A DNA stretch of 64,000 nt from Aradus depressus. Lineage: Eukaryota > Arthropoda > Insecta > Hemiptera > Aradidae. Shown one piece after another: positions 1 through 9,654 of this stretch (positions are counted from its first letter, which is position 1; every line of letters begins with the position of its first letter). The notes under the pieces are model-generated. The model made no database searches, was not told where the DNA came from, and saw only the letters and a list, made by a program, of their open reading frames with translations. The position numbers and the translations under genes were made by a program. Location of the stretch: assembly GCA_963662175.1 (NCBI GenBank), contig OY759214.1, positions 5,828,001-5,892,000 on the forward strand. Direction: 5' to 3'.

Positions 1-239
1 GAGGCAGTGCTGCTCCCATTCGGTGTAGGACTGCAACATTACAAGAATACATTCGACAATGATTATAATATAATGTAGTGAAGCGATTGTTTGTGTAATT
101 TCAGAGTTAACAATTCGCGCAATTAATAACAATTTAAGGTGGATGCAATCTTTAGGAGGTAGTCGGGAATCCACTAGAGTGGACCATTGTGAAGTGACGT
201 CAACCGCCCACTCCGAGCTACTGTCCGACAAGGTAAAAC

Positions 240-348
240 CTCCCCCTTTCTACTTTGACTGAGAGACTCTCCTGAGTCCGGACTTCTTTCTTCTTGATAA
301 CGGACTGATGAAGCAAGGGCAGCTTCCAGGGCGGCCTCCTGTGCAAGC
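240..348 (-). CDS. TMF1: TMF1 candidate coding exon 9
   Basis: 109 nt starting after CTGTTAG, phase 2 to 0, giving RLAQEAALEAALASSVRYQE and then a Ser-rich tail. The frame stays open and fits exon 8, but the acceptor has a weak pyrimidine tract and the donor GAG|GTTTTA is poor, so both borders are uncertain. At 30-1 a TTGCAG acceptor opens a possible further exon that reaches the window edge; I could not match it to the family. Confidence 0.42.
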
Positions 349-3300
349 CTAACAGTGGACAATTCGACTTGGTCGTCTATGAACGAGGAGCGTGTTTAAT
401 TTTATTTTTCTACCCTATAGACGTTTTGAAAATAATGCCTCTTTTTATGGAAAACATCAGTTAGTTATTAAAACTCATGGCCGGGCTTTAACTGCGTGGT
501 CATATCGCCTACTACCAGAGCCCTCTTTCGTCACTCTGATGATAGCCCGGACATGGATCAAGCTTTAGCGACACACTCCAGGGTCTCCAGAATGATTTAT
601 GCCAGCCTCTACCCATAAAGGAGGAAAACAGAGTAGAACTCAATTTGAAAGTCATTTAATGATTGAATAATGTAAGTTTTAAAAATAAACACAAATCAAC
701 TCACCTAGAAATAACTTCGATATCTGAAGAGGTGGTGGTTTCAAGTTCGTCACCTGAAGTGTGCTCGCTTGAACCTATTTTGACTAGATCAGATCTGGAA
801 AATAGTAACAAAGATTTTTATGAAAACCGGAAAATTGTATCACTATAAAATTTCAATACATGATTCAATAGTTCAATCTCAATTTCCTTACCTAGGCCGA
901 AGACTTTTACATATCAGATTTGTCTTGAAAAACGTCACAAATGGAAATATGTAGTATTTAATAAAAGTATTCCAAAAATGGCAGCAATATGGTGCTCAAT
1001 TCTTAAACAGAACTCCAAAGAAATACAAATGTACATTCGCCCCCAAATGTGGTTCGTCAATATAAAAATGTTTTGTTTTTGTAATTGAAAAGTAAAATAA
1101 TAAACTGTCTGCAAGCTTTTTTGATGCTCTGTTTGATATATAACTTTTTTGATGCTCTGTTTGATATATAACTTTTTTGATGCTCTGTTTGATATATAAC
1201 TTTTTTGATGCTCTGTTTGATATATAACTTTTTTGATGCTCTGTTTAATATATAACTTTTTTCGAGCTAATCTGAATATGGTCTTTAGTCACTAAATGTA
1301 TCTGGAGGGAGAGGAGCTAGTGAAAGTATATTATGAATATGCAACCCGCATTCTACCTCTACTGCTTGGAAATAATGGCCCAGATTTACTGTGCCCTCCC
1401 ACGAGATCCGCCGCTGCTGTTCATCTTGGTATATCTCGTTACCTCTCTGAGCTGATGGGTGAGTGGTCCCGGACAGTTGACTCCGACATAGCCTCAGCCA
1501 GCATTCTACCTCTACTGCTTGGAACTAATGTCCCAGATTTACTGTGCCCTCCCTCTCCTACAGATCCGCCGCTGCTGTTCATCTTGGTACATCTAGTTAC
1601 CTCTCTGAGCTGATGGGTGAGTGGTCCCGGACAGTTGACTCCGACATAGCCTCAGCCAGCATGCTCCCAACTACACCATCACTTTGCTCCTGTTCTTCCT
1701 CCTTGTCTTCTTCTCCCACCTGAAGGCTCGCCTCTTCCCCGCTGGAGCCCATGATTGTGCCCTCTTCACAGCTCGACTCCAGACAAAGACCCTCAGTGTC
1801 ACTCGCTGATTCGGAAACCCGACCGACGCTCAATCTAAACAGTAAAAATATAAATAATAATTTGGGCCTTCCCATTATTTCATGTGGTTGGTTGGGGAAG
1901 TTTGTACTAAACAATGTGAAAACACTGATCACTAAACTATAATGGGTCCGCTGAGAGGTAACCTAAAGTTGCACAAGGGTTGAAGCCAACTTTACTGCTA
2001 CATACAAGGCATAGGCTTGGCATATAGTTTTGGGAAAATATATTCGAGAAAGTATAAGAATTTTATGGAGCAAATCTCAATTGTAAATCCACATTCAAAA
2101 TGAATAATAATAATGTGATTCTCTTCAAATTCTGTATAGCACCATTTGCGCTGAACTAAATAAAGGATTCTTTTTTTGTAAGTAATTTTCTTATTAATAA
2201 TAATTCATTTTTAAAAACAGTTTACTTGACAAATATAAAAGCTGCCATTAATTAATAAAATCGACATTACACTTCGATTTAATTAGATATTGCCTTATGC
2301 ATAGTGAAATTTTAGTTATCGTCAATTTTTTAATTACTCAAAATATAGAAATGGGAGTGTTGTTCGGATATTATGAAAAGTGGCCGATGTACTTGGAAAA
2401 TACATTAAAATGCTATCCTCTACACGACCCGCCTATGGATCTATATCACCTTGCAGACTACAGACCCACCTTGGTGGCTGAGTGACCACGTCCCCCCTGG
2501 CGGGCTGATTGGTAACTGTCTCCGTGCCACTAGAATGTCCTCTTTTCTCTCCACTCGGCCGAGGTGGCTGTGTGATGATCTGATCTCTCTTCTCTGTCGA
2601 GTCTGTCGCTTCACCCGTGGTTGGTACCGTATGGGTCATAACAAACGGACGGGTTACACTCTGAAAAAATATAAAACAATTTGAATTTTTTTTTTTTTCA
2701 TCGTAAATTGTTTAGAAAGTGGACAGATAAAGGGATAAATAAAAAATACAATAACGTGCAAACCTTCGATGATTTTTCTAATTTTTTTTTCTGGAAAAGG
2801 GATTGAAATATCAAGATGCGTTTTTGAAATTCGCAGTTGGACTCATCTTGACATTTCTATCCCTTTTCCAGAAAAAAAAATTAGAAAAATCGTCAAACGT
2901 TTGCGCATTATTGTATTTTTTTAATTGTATTATTTTTTATAGGAGAGCTGCTATAACATAATTTGTTATAATACTTGAAATATATTGTATTTTAATTTGG
3001 ACTGCCATTGGGTAGCCTTTTTCTCTCACATAGTATGCTCTGCTGCTGGCTGTTGCGTAGTTAAAATAATCAACTTCTAAGTTAAGAAAACGGACATATT
3101 GTGGACATTTGTAATAAATAAATCGAACTTCTTTTTTGAAATATTGTCTATTTTACCAAAAAAAATCCACAATCGTCAGGTTTTTATTTGTTTTTTTGGA
3201 ATAGACAATATTCAAAAAAATATGTTTGTTTTTATTTATGAAGTAATTAAGACATGAAAAAACAAAGATATAGAAGAACAAATGAGGGGGGTTAGAAGCA

Positions 3301-6300
3301 AAGGGATGTAAGTGACAAAAATGTAATTTCGAGATAATTACCTTCAAAGTTATAGTAACATCGTAAATTCAGGGATTACCCAGGTATTTTCCACTAGTAA
3401 CAGCATTACTGGTACTAACAATCGTTCTGATCATTAGCCAGTAAGATGTTAACACACATATCTCAATTTCAGCCGATTCGTCACTTACATCCCTTTGCTT
3501 CTAACCCCCCCAAATGCAATACACATTTATAATTGTTGATAAGTTTAAGTTGAAGGAATAGTACATATTTTAAAAATTCAAATTGCCTTTTGCTAATGAT
3601 ATGAGGCTCAAAATATGCGGAATTAACTAACACAAGAGATGAAAACTGACATTATTGCAGAGATATTGTGAAATAATTCAAATGAACTTGAAAGAAATAA
3701 AACTTGTTTATTTATGATATTGTCTAATTTCACCAACTATATTTACATGGGAGTACTTTCGGTATTTCTACCATCCTCAGCCAAAAGCATAAGAGATAAG
3801 ACTGACTCAGTTATGATATTAGACAATATCATAAATAAACAAGTTTTATTTCTTTCAAGTTCAATTAACACAAGAGAGCAAGCCCTTTTTTCCATGTAGT
3901 ATAATTGTAGGTAGTAGGCATTAAAAATCATGAAGATGGTTCAGATTCACTGCTCTCAATGATGAAGTATACACCGTTCTATATCGGCGAGGTCACTGAT
4001 GGGACTCCAGTCCAACTCGAGCAGACGGAGACCTCTCCGTGCGTTGATATTATTTAATTTTGATATTCTATTACCAGCTTGTCTAATATTTACAGTTCGT
4101 ACTCCCAGTGCTTGAGCTATCGACACATTGACATTGATGACCACATATTTTCGGTTGGTTTCCTTCTCTAACAGATGATGGTACCTACCTCGCGAGGTGA
4201 CATAGCCTCTGTGAGTGAGGTGTCAAGAGAAGAGGTTGACTTGAACATGGTCGGATCCAGGACGGTCACCGTCAGAGTCGTCTCAGAAGCGGAGGTACAA
4301 GAGTCTTCCACAGATACTGAATCCTCATCTTCGGGGATCACTTCCACACCATCACCCTCCGTCGTTGGTGACAAAGATCCTCCACTTCTGCAACAACGTA
4401 CAATACAAACAACAGAGTTAGTCAAAGAATTAAAAGAGTTAATACAAGTTCAAATTCCAAAAAAAAAAACTATCTTACTTTTGTTCGGAGGGTGATGTAA
4501 GAGCGGAACTGGAGCCAAGCACATCGACAGAGCTGGGAGAGGTGAGCAGTTCGACAGACTCGAAAGAACCACTCTGCGGAAGACGGGCCACAGAACTGGA
4601 AGTGGACATGGTGTTGGGGTCAGAGTCAGGGGTCGAACCCAGCACGTCGCAGCTCTCCGACGATCTGAAATAATAATTATAATAACATTATATAATAGTA
4701 AAATTGAAGTAAAGTGAGTCGGAGCAAGTGCGTAGGCTCCCTCCAAATATCACCCGAGGAAGTGGTCATACGGTGCTACCATCTATGAGATTACACAGTA
4801 ACTATCTTGCTCTGTAAAGTGGCAGCTACTAGAGTGCACTAGCGCCAAGCTTAACCTCCAAAAATGTAATGTAAGATATGACAGAAAATTGTGGTTATTT
4901 ATTTATTCATAGATGTATATACAATCATGTATATAGCGATTAATTAGATCACTGATATATTCCATTAACAATTTAGTTAGTTATTATGACTCATGGTCAC
5001 TCTGGTGGACAAGAGCCCGACTCTACTGTGGGAGTCCTAAATTTATTAAAATTAGAGAAAATTAAATTGATCTCTAATTTATTCACCTAGAGATCTGACG
5101 AGAACCTGACATCGTACAGGCTCGGGACCATCGCTTAACGTCCCATCCGAAGGACGGCGTGCTTAAGTTTATTTTAGCTCTCAGATGAAATAAACTAAGG
5201 GCTTCGGCCGGCTTTCGAACCCGCGAACTTGAGCTCAATAAGCCGGCGTATTAACAATCTCTATTGTATTGTTACATGTACTTTACTAAAAACGCAAGTT
5301 TTATGAAATAATATATCATATTGACAATAATTGTATGGACAATTTTTGCTTTTGTTATGTATGACTGTTTTTTTATAGCGGTATTGGTGAATAGGGTGCT
5401 ATGGAGTCTTAAGAAGTTATATAACAATCAAGATTACTTCAGGATGCCAAATGAAAGATCTATTACAACTTCTCACAGTTATCTATTTGTAGAAAACTTT
5501 CGAGGTTGCCCCCATCATCAGGCCACCTTTCAATTGACATCCTCAACTTACGAAGTCACATATAATAACATAGATGTTAGGTTTACCTTCGATCGCTTTC
5601 CGATGAGATGACAGACAATCGGTTGATGGTATTCTTTGGTTCACGTTTTCGCATTACTACCTCAACTGGTGGGAAATTTTTGATTTGCTCCCTGATCTGT
5701 TGACCGTCAGGCTCGAGAAGGGTCTCCTCCTCCGGAGTGTCTGTCAGACTGGGAGAGGAAGCCATCCCAGCGGTTTCCGTTGTTCCTCTCCCTGCTTCTG
5801 GCCCCTCTTCAGAGCTCTCGACAGGTTTGGCTAGCATCCCGAGGTCCAGAGAAAGTGACTTCTTCGGCTGATCCCATACCAGCTCTTTGGTCTTCTCCGA
5901 GCCATCATCTGCCTCTCCTTTAACTATGGGGAAAAATACATTAGTATGTATTTGAAATACCTAATATTCATTCATTAATTTGTTCAAACCTAAATATGCA
6001 TTCATTAATTTGTTCAAACCTAAATATGCATTCATTAATTTGTTCAAACCTAAATATGCATTCATTAATTTGTTCAAACCTAAATATGCATTCATTAATT
6101 TGTTCAAACCTAAATTAATTAAATGAACTAAAGAAAAACAGGCGTTTTAAGTAAATGAAAGAAAATAGTCACTTTTAGTGAAGATTTCGATATGATACTG
6201 GTTTTTAGCAATGTGCCGTTAAATAATCATTGCATAATTGTAGGATATATTTTCAACTGACCTTCTTGCAGTTTGGTCTGAGTTTCAAAAAATGATCCGG

Positions 6301-8700
6301 AAAATGAGCCCCAGGTGCTGGCACTGTTGGTCATTTTGGGAGCTCTCTTGATTGTGGAGGTTAGCGATCCTTGCACGTCCCAGGCAGAGAAGAAACTCTC
6401 CGAGTTCGCATCCCCGCCACTCCGCGAACTGCCTGAAATACACAAAATAAAAGGATATTACTTCTCATAATTAGAGAACAAAGCGCCCTAAATGTTGCTT
6501 ATACAGGTTTAACATCAGTGCAGGGGTCTTAAATGGAATCACCATTTAGAGGACGGCGTGCGCAAGGTTTTGTAACCTCCCAGATAAAAAAAATACCTAA
6601 AGGCCTCAGCCGGTTTCTAATGCGCAATTTTGAACTCAAACAAGCTGTATATAAACGAAACACTGGGGGAAAAATAAATAAAAATTATTAAATGATAATA
6701 TTATTATTATATTAATTACGTTGTAAATATTACCGTAATAACCTAAACATGTAAATGTTCCCTAACAGATTTATTTTACATATATGTGAGTTATTTACGA
6801 TATATAAGATTATTATTGACCATACCTTATAGATTTCGTCTCGAATTTGTCACATACACCAACCTACGCCGAAAATGTTTACATAGGAGGGCTTATAGAA
6901 GGAATGAATCATATTATTAGATATACTAAATCGAACTTAAATAGTTTAAAAAATACAATTAAGAAAATGATGCGACTATTACTCTCTAAATACTAATTAC
7001 TATTAATTATAAATCCTTTAAACTCAAATTCTGTTCGGAATAGGCATAGGCCTTAAACCTTCCTTTCGAACACCAAAAGGCTCTGTTCGCTCATTTTTGA
7101 AGTTGTCCACGTTTCTGAGCGATACAGAAGAACTGGGCGGATAAGGGTCTTATATAGAACGACTTTAGTCTGCCTGGATATGTGGTTGCTTCTGAATTGC
7201 TTGCTGAGACCATAGTAGCACTTCTTTGCCGCAAAGATTCTCTTCCTTATCTCAGTTTCGTTAACATTGTCGTATGTAACTATGGAGCCCAAGTAGGTAA
7301 ACTCTGCGACCTTCTCAAATTTGTGGGGACCTATTTCAAGGGTCTCACCTTGGGTAGGCACTTCTCCAGTGACCATGTATTTGGTTTCAGCTGCGTTCAC
7401 CTCAAAACCCATTCTTCCTGCAGGGCCCATTAAAGCCCTAAATGCGTCACTGACTGCCCTTTCAGAGCGGCCCACTATGTCAATGTCGTCGGCATAGATC
7501 TGTACAAGCCTGTTAAAGATGGTTCCACCCACTTGTATCCCTGATTCCCTGATGCACTTCTCGAGAGATATGTTGAACTTGAATTAGTAAATTGACACTT
7601 TTCTTCCTTTCAAATCCTTTATTATAGTGCAAGAAAGTGGGTTACAACAGGCCCCATACACCTTTTTTAAATGCATCATTTCCTTCCTATTTAGAACAGT
7701 TTTTGTTGCAGGTAGAGGGTTCTCTCATTACTTTGTATTAAAATTATTCCAGCCAAGATCTGGTACTCTTCCAGAGTATATCCGCCACTTATTTTATTTA
7801 ACGTAATTCTCAAATATTTTTACTCTCACATATGTTGTTTGGCATTCTATACACACAAAACGAGCAAAATTAAACGTCGGGGTAAAGCATAATAAGGCCT
7901 TAAATATCAGTAGATTTTAATAAACTTGTAACTTATTCAAAAGAATAAAATGTCTACCATCCCGTCGGTCCTTTTAGTGAAGATGTACAGGATCAGATAA
8001 TTGTGAATCTGCTCTTTATGAAAAGACCACGATTTATCCGAAAGAATAAAAAGGTGACCCTCAGTCTTTTGGGCGAAACTGTACAGGTTCTCCGGTTTTG
8101 TGAAATGGGTCTTCACAAATACATATCACATATATACAATAAAACCTGTACTTTTTCACTAAAAGAACCGATGAGTGTCAAAATTGTACTATTTCGGATT
8201 TATCTCTTATAGGTTAATTGATAAGAAAATAAAATGAAATACACGTAGATTCTGGAAATGTACCAAAGATTTGACCAAAATTGTCACAGCAGACTTATAA
8301 CGACCTATTTTTTTTTTTTTTATCTCAATTTCGTTCAAAATGCACAAAGAATCTTGTCATCAAGAAAACTGAAGTTATTCGTTGTTGAAATTAACAAATT
8401 AGTCATATCACAAACCTTATTCTTCAAAAATAGAAGCACGAAACAAAAATGATATTGTTATCAACGCCATAAGAGGAACTGTTAACAACCCAAATCCAAG
8501 CACAAAAACAATATTCATCTCAAAAACTATCAGGAGGGTGTCTTAAGAACAGAAAAATTAAAATTACACTTACCCTCGCCACTTTTGGCAGCCTGTGACT
8601 CTTCATCGTTGATATCCAAAGCTTTGTCAAGTGTTTTCTGGGCTCCTTTCAGTGCGGACTTTGCCATATTAGCAAAGCCGGAAGGATCGAACCAACTCAT
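240..8700 (-). CDS. TMF1: TMF1-like golgin (TATA element modulatory factor), 5' half, multi-exon, partial
   Basis: This gene runs leftward off the window. Coding pieces: 8700-8574, 6432-6262, 5923-5587, 4664-4479, 4387-4189, 2660-2470, 1834-1601, 794-705 and, less surely, 348-240. Every junction has AG/GT borders and matching phase, giving about 511 codons before the weaker exon 9. The N-terminus MSWFDPSGFANMAKSALKGA matches the conserved MSWF start of TMF proteins, followed by the family patch ESFFSAW (residues 54-60) and the Ser/Thr-Asp-Ile-Glu patch TTSSDIEVIS near residue 505. TMF1 is a Golgi coiled-coil protein that binds Rab6 and acts in retrograde Golgi traffic; it was first described as a DNA-binding factor. 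What is present is the acidic, Ser-rich, disordered N-terminal half. The coiled coils and the C-terminal Rab6-binding region of the roughly 1000-residue family must lie left of the window. The family call rests on remembered motifs, not a search. Confidence 0.85.
475..560 (-). mobile_element. SINE fragment (GGGACGTTAA family, 3' part)
   Basis: It matches in reverse the 3' module of the repeat seen at 41220-41520: a GCCCGGGC-type end, the phrase with AGAGCGCTCTGGTAGTAG, and the GGCGATATGA segment. It lies in the TMF1 intron between exons 8 and 9. Confidence 0.6.
705..794 (-). CDS. TMF1: TMF1 coding exon 8
   Basis: 90 nt, phase 2 to 2, TTTTCCAG acceptor and TCTAG|GTGAGT donor. It encodes GDELETTTSSDIEVIS, which matches the most conserved N-terminal block of TMF1 (the ...STTSDIEVL... 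block in vertebrates). This exon is the strongest single piece of evidence for the gene identity apart from exon 1. Confidence 0.85.
1117..1260. repeat. 28-bp minisatellite, about 5 units
   Basis: Five almost identical head-to-tail 28-bp units, each with T6 then GATGCTCTG then TTTGATATATAAC. The last unit differs by one or two bases. It lies in the TMF1 intron between exons 7 and 8. Confidence 0.92.
1348..1658. repeat. Tandem duplication spanning the end of TMF1 exon 7
   Basis: 1348-1500 and 1501-1658 are near-identical copies, 153 and 158 bp, differing by a few substitutions and a 5-bp indel. Each copy contains, on the minus strand, the last coding codons of exon 7 (AEAMSESTVRDHSPISSE) and a GT donor. 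In the distal copy the donor reads GAGAG|GTAACG. Confidence 0.9.
1601..1834 (-). CDS. TMF1: TMF1 coding exon 7
   Basis: 234 nt, phase 2 to 2, TGTTTAG acceptor and GAGAG|GTAACT donor. It encodes SVGRVSESASDTEG, then a Glu-rich run (EEDKEEEQEQ) and HSPISSE at the end. The 3' part of this exon with its donor lies in a tandem duplication (1348-1658), so a second copy of the last 21 codons and donor sits just downstream. Confidence 0.78.
2470..2660 (-). CDS. TMF1: TMF1 coding exon 6
   Basis: 191 nt, phase 0 to 2, TTTTCAG acceptor. The donor CCAAG|GTGGGT at 2469 was preferred over CTGCAAG|GTGATA farther on, because only the former leaves the two-base overhang that exon 7 needs. It encodes a hydrophilic linker with a duplicated TQPPR peptide and little else recognisable. 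Confidence 0.7.
2740..2922. repeat. Foldback element (long hairpin) in a TMF1 intron
   Basis: Two arms of about 80 nt (2740-2821 and 2843-2922) are inverted complements with few mismatches, around a loop of about 20 nt. Both arms include the block CTGGAAAAGGGAT and a poly-A/T tract. RNA from either strand would form a long imperfect duplex. No protein-coding content is seen. It is a MITE-like foldback by structure. Confidence 0.85.
3133..3222. repeat. Inverted pair of AATATTGTCTAT repeat ends
   Basis: 3133-3164 and 3188-3222 are inverted copies of the A/T-rich end sequence containing AATATTGTCTAT. The same end recurs near 3715, 17965, 27235, 45715 and 48245. It looks like two copies of one dispersed element inserted tail to tail. 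Confidence 0.7.
3286..3511. mobile_element. 226-bp MITE with 30-bp terminal inverted repeats
   Basis: The ends are perfect inverted complements over about 30 bp (GGGGGGTTAGAAGCAAAGGG and onward at left, its complement at 3482-3511). CAAATG flanks both sides, which may be a target-site duplication. The interior has no open frame. The superfamily cannot be assigned by eye. Confidence 0.82.
3681..3864. repeat. Foldback with 48-nt near-perfect arms
   Basis: Arms 3681-3728 and 3817-3864 are inverted complements (both contain AATAAAACTTGTTTATTTAT). The loop holds one copy of a dispersed motif that on the minus strand reads CTGAGGA, a GGTA/TACC hairpin, then GAAA. It lies in the TMF1 intron between exons 6 and 5. 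Confidence 0.85.
4189..4387 (-). CDS. TMF1: TMF1 coding exon 5
   Basis: 199 nt, phase 2 to 0, GTTGCAG acceptor and GCGAG|GTAGGT donor. It encodes an acidic Ser/Thr-rich linker (PEDEDSVSVEDS and following), ending EAMSPRE. The long open frame on the opposite strand here is a shadow caused by Ser/Glu-rich codons. Confidence 0.8.
4479..4664 (-). CDS. TMF1: TMF1 coding exon 4
   Basis: 186 nt, phase 2 to 2, TTTCAG acceptor and AAAA|GTAAGA donor. It encodes a Ser-rich stretch with two related modules, SCDVLGSTP and SSVDVLGSS, around GSFESVELLTSP. The repeated (S)xDVLGS motif is an internal peptide repeat. The next intron is only 91 bp. Confidence 0.82.
4985..5250 (-). mobile_element. tRNA-derived SINE, reverse orientation
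   Basis: Reading the minus strand, it starts with a B-box-like GGGTTCGAAAGCC, then the family block TAAACTTAAGCACGCCGTCC, the TTCGGATGGGACGTTAAG block, the GTACGATGTCAGGT block, and the 3' module with GAGTCGGGCTC. It is one of the more complete copies of the family and lies in the TMF1 intron between exons 4 and 3. Confidence 0.75.
5587..5923 (-). CDS. TMF1: TMF1 coding exon 3
   Basis: 337 nt, phase 1 to 2, with CCCATAG at the acceptor and GAAG|GTAAAC at the donor. It encodes an acidic, Pro/Ser/Thr-rich low-complexity linker that includes NTINRLSVISSESDR near its end. It lies between a 30-bp minisatellite (5970-6117) on its 5' side and a SINE in the intron on its 3' side. Confidence 0.82.
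5970..6117. repeat. 30-bp minisatellite, 5 units
   Basis: Five near-perfect 30-bp units with ATTCATTAATTTGTTCAAAC followed by CTAAATATGC, between TMF1 exons 3 and 2. The period of exactly 30 is visible as identical half-lines. Confidence 0.93.
6262..6432 (-). CDS. TMF1: TMF1 coding exon 2
   Basis: It is bounded by TTTCAG at the acceptor and AAG|GTCAGT at the donor, 171 nt, phase 1 to 1. It encodes the SESFFSAW motif shared with vertebrate TMF1, followed by STWGSFSGSFFE, a second aromatic patch. These Phe/Trp patches in a Ser-rich linker are typical of the conserved N-terminal region. Confidence 0.88.
6505..6660 (-). mobile_element. Decayed SINE fragment (GGGACGTTAA family)
   Basis: A diverged reverse copy of the family's 5' and middle modules: GAGGACGGCGTGCGCAAGG, a CTCCCAGATAAA block and AGGCCTCAGCCGG. 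The 3' module is missing. It is located in TMF1 intron 1. Confidence 0.55.
7053..7596 (-). mobile_element. Non-LTR retrotransposon reverse-transcriptase relic
   Basis: The minus-strand frame reads KFNISLEKCIRESGIQVGGT, then the catalytic YADDIDIVGRS, then EVNAAETKYMV, FTYLGSIVT and LYKTLIRPVLLYRSETWT. These are the palm and thumb motifs of LINE reverse transcriptases of the YADDIDI type. The fingers and endonuclease domains are absent upstream, and the frame stops at FERKV before the C-terminal part. It is a 5'- and 3'-truncated dead fragment in TMF1 intron 1. Confidence 0.9.
8574..8700 (-). CDS. TMF1: TMF1 coding exon 1 (start codon)
   Basis: The ATG is at 8700-8698 on the minus strand. The exon encodes 42 codons plus one base and ends ...GCGAGG|GTAAGT, a consensus donor at 8573. 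The peptide opens MSWFDPSGFANMAKSALKGA and continues with a Lys/Asp/Glu-rich stretch ending SGE(G), the usual short amphipathic N-terminus of TMF. The start is chosen because MSWF is the conserved family start. Phase 1 exit matches exon 2. Confidence 0.9.
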
Positions 8701-9334
8701 TGTCATTTAATAATATAATCTTTTTTTGATAAATATTTTTCGTGAGTAATCATGACCAAAGAATGAAAAAAAAATTGTGATAAATTCTAATAAATAGTTA
8801 ATATAATTAAAGATGAATAATCCTAACTGCGTTTAACTAGGAAATCTTCTATATTTGTTTATTTAAACATTTATGAATTCAAATTGCGTCCAATGATCAA
8901 TTTTTTAAAAAGAAATCATAACTAAACCGTAACCTCCCCACAATAAAACTAAGCATAATACAAATTAACAAAGTAGGAATCAAACATTTTTTTGTAGCAG
9001 AATTGTTCAAAATTTCATGGACAATAAAAATCAAAAGAAAAATATTTAATTACTTGAATCATTTTAAAAGAAACACATTATCTCCAATGACATGGCTCAC
9101 AAAATTAAACACTATAAACATGAATCAGCTGATTTGATAATGAATGATAAAACTAGATTATAATTACTTCATTTGCCTTGTTATTTCGTTAAAATTAGTC
9201 AATAAATTGATAAAAATATTAAATATGAGAAACAGAAAACTGTTTAGGACAGTGAAATAAAAATATAAATACGGAATATTATAATTGTATATTTCTTGTT
9301 GATATGGGCCATTATAGGCCGAGCAGAAACAGCT
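8701..9334. other. Upstream region of TMF1 (promoter presumed)
   Basis: AT-rich, with no open frame and no recognised repeat. The TMF1 promoter and 5' UTR should lie here on the minus strand, but no TATA box or initiator can be assigned with confidence. Confidence 0.4.
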
Positions 9335-9429
9335 GCCCCAGTGGCGCAATTGGTTAGCGCACGGTACTTATACGGCAGTTTCCGTGTTTAGCCATGCCGG
9401 GGTTGTGAGTTCGAGCCTCACCTGGGGCA
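9335..9429 (+). tRNA. tRNA-Ile(UAU) with 21-nt intron
   Basis: The acceptor stem GCCCCAG pairs with CTGGGGC at 9422-9428, with A at 9429 as discriminator. The A box (TGGCGCAATTGGTTAGCGC) and B box (GAGTTCGAGCCTC) are intact. The anticodon arm is CGGTA/TGCCG with loop C-T-TAT-A-A, so the anticodon is UAU. The loop is interrupted after position 37 by a 21-nt intron, 9373-9393, as in the intron-bearing tRNA-Ile(UAU) genes of other animals. A run of ten or more T at 9432 serves as the polymerase III terminator. It decodes AUA. Confidence 0.95.
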
Positions 9430-9431
9430 CA

Positions 9432-9442
9432 ATTTTTTTTTT
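9432..9442 (+). terminator. RNA polymerase III terminator of the tRNA gene
   Basis: An uninterrupted T run begins three bases after the tRNA discriminator base, the standard polymerase III stop. Confidence 0.85.
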
Positions 9443-9654
9443 CATTTATCTTGAATAATTTTCCTTGTTCCCGTCTGTATTTTTACTATATACTGTACAG
9501 AAAGTTTTAATAAAGTTTATTTTTCGTTAATAAAAAAAAAAACAATTTGTTGACATTTTTCTCAAAATTATGTTATCTGTTTTCTAGGAACCCACTTTAT
9601 CTATTAATGAAGATGAAACGGGGTTTGTTTGTTTGCTCCACTGTCACACCCAAA

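Noticed and set aside
1296..1613. 105-codon open frame with internal duplication, plus strand
   Set aside because: It arises from the tandem duplication over TMF1 exon 7 read on the wrong strand.
4175..4495. 106-codon open frame, plus strand
   Set aside because: Antisense shadow of TMF1 exons 5 and 4, which have splice borders and phase.
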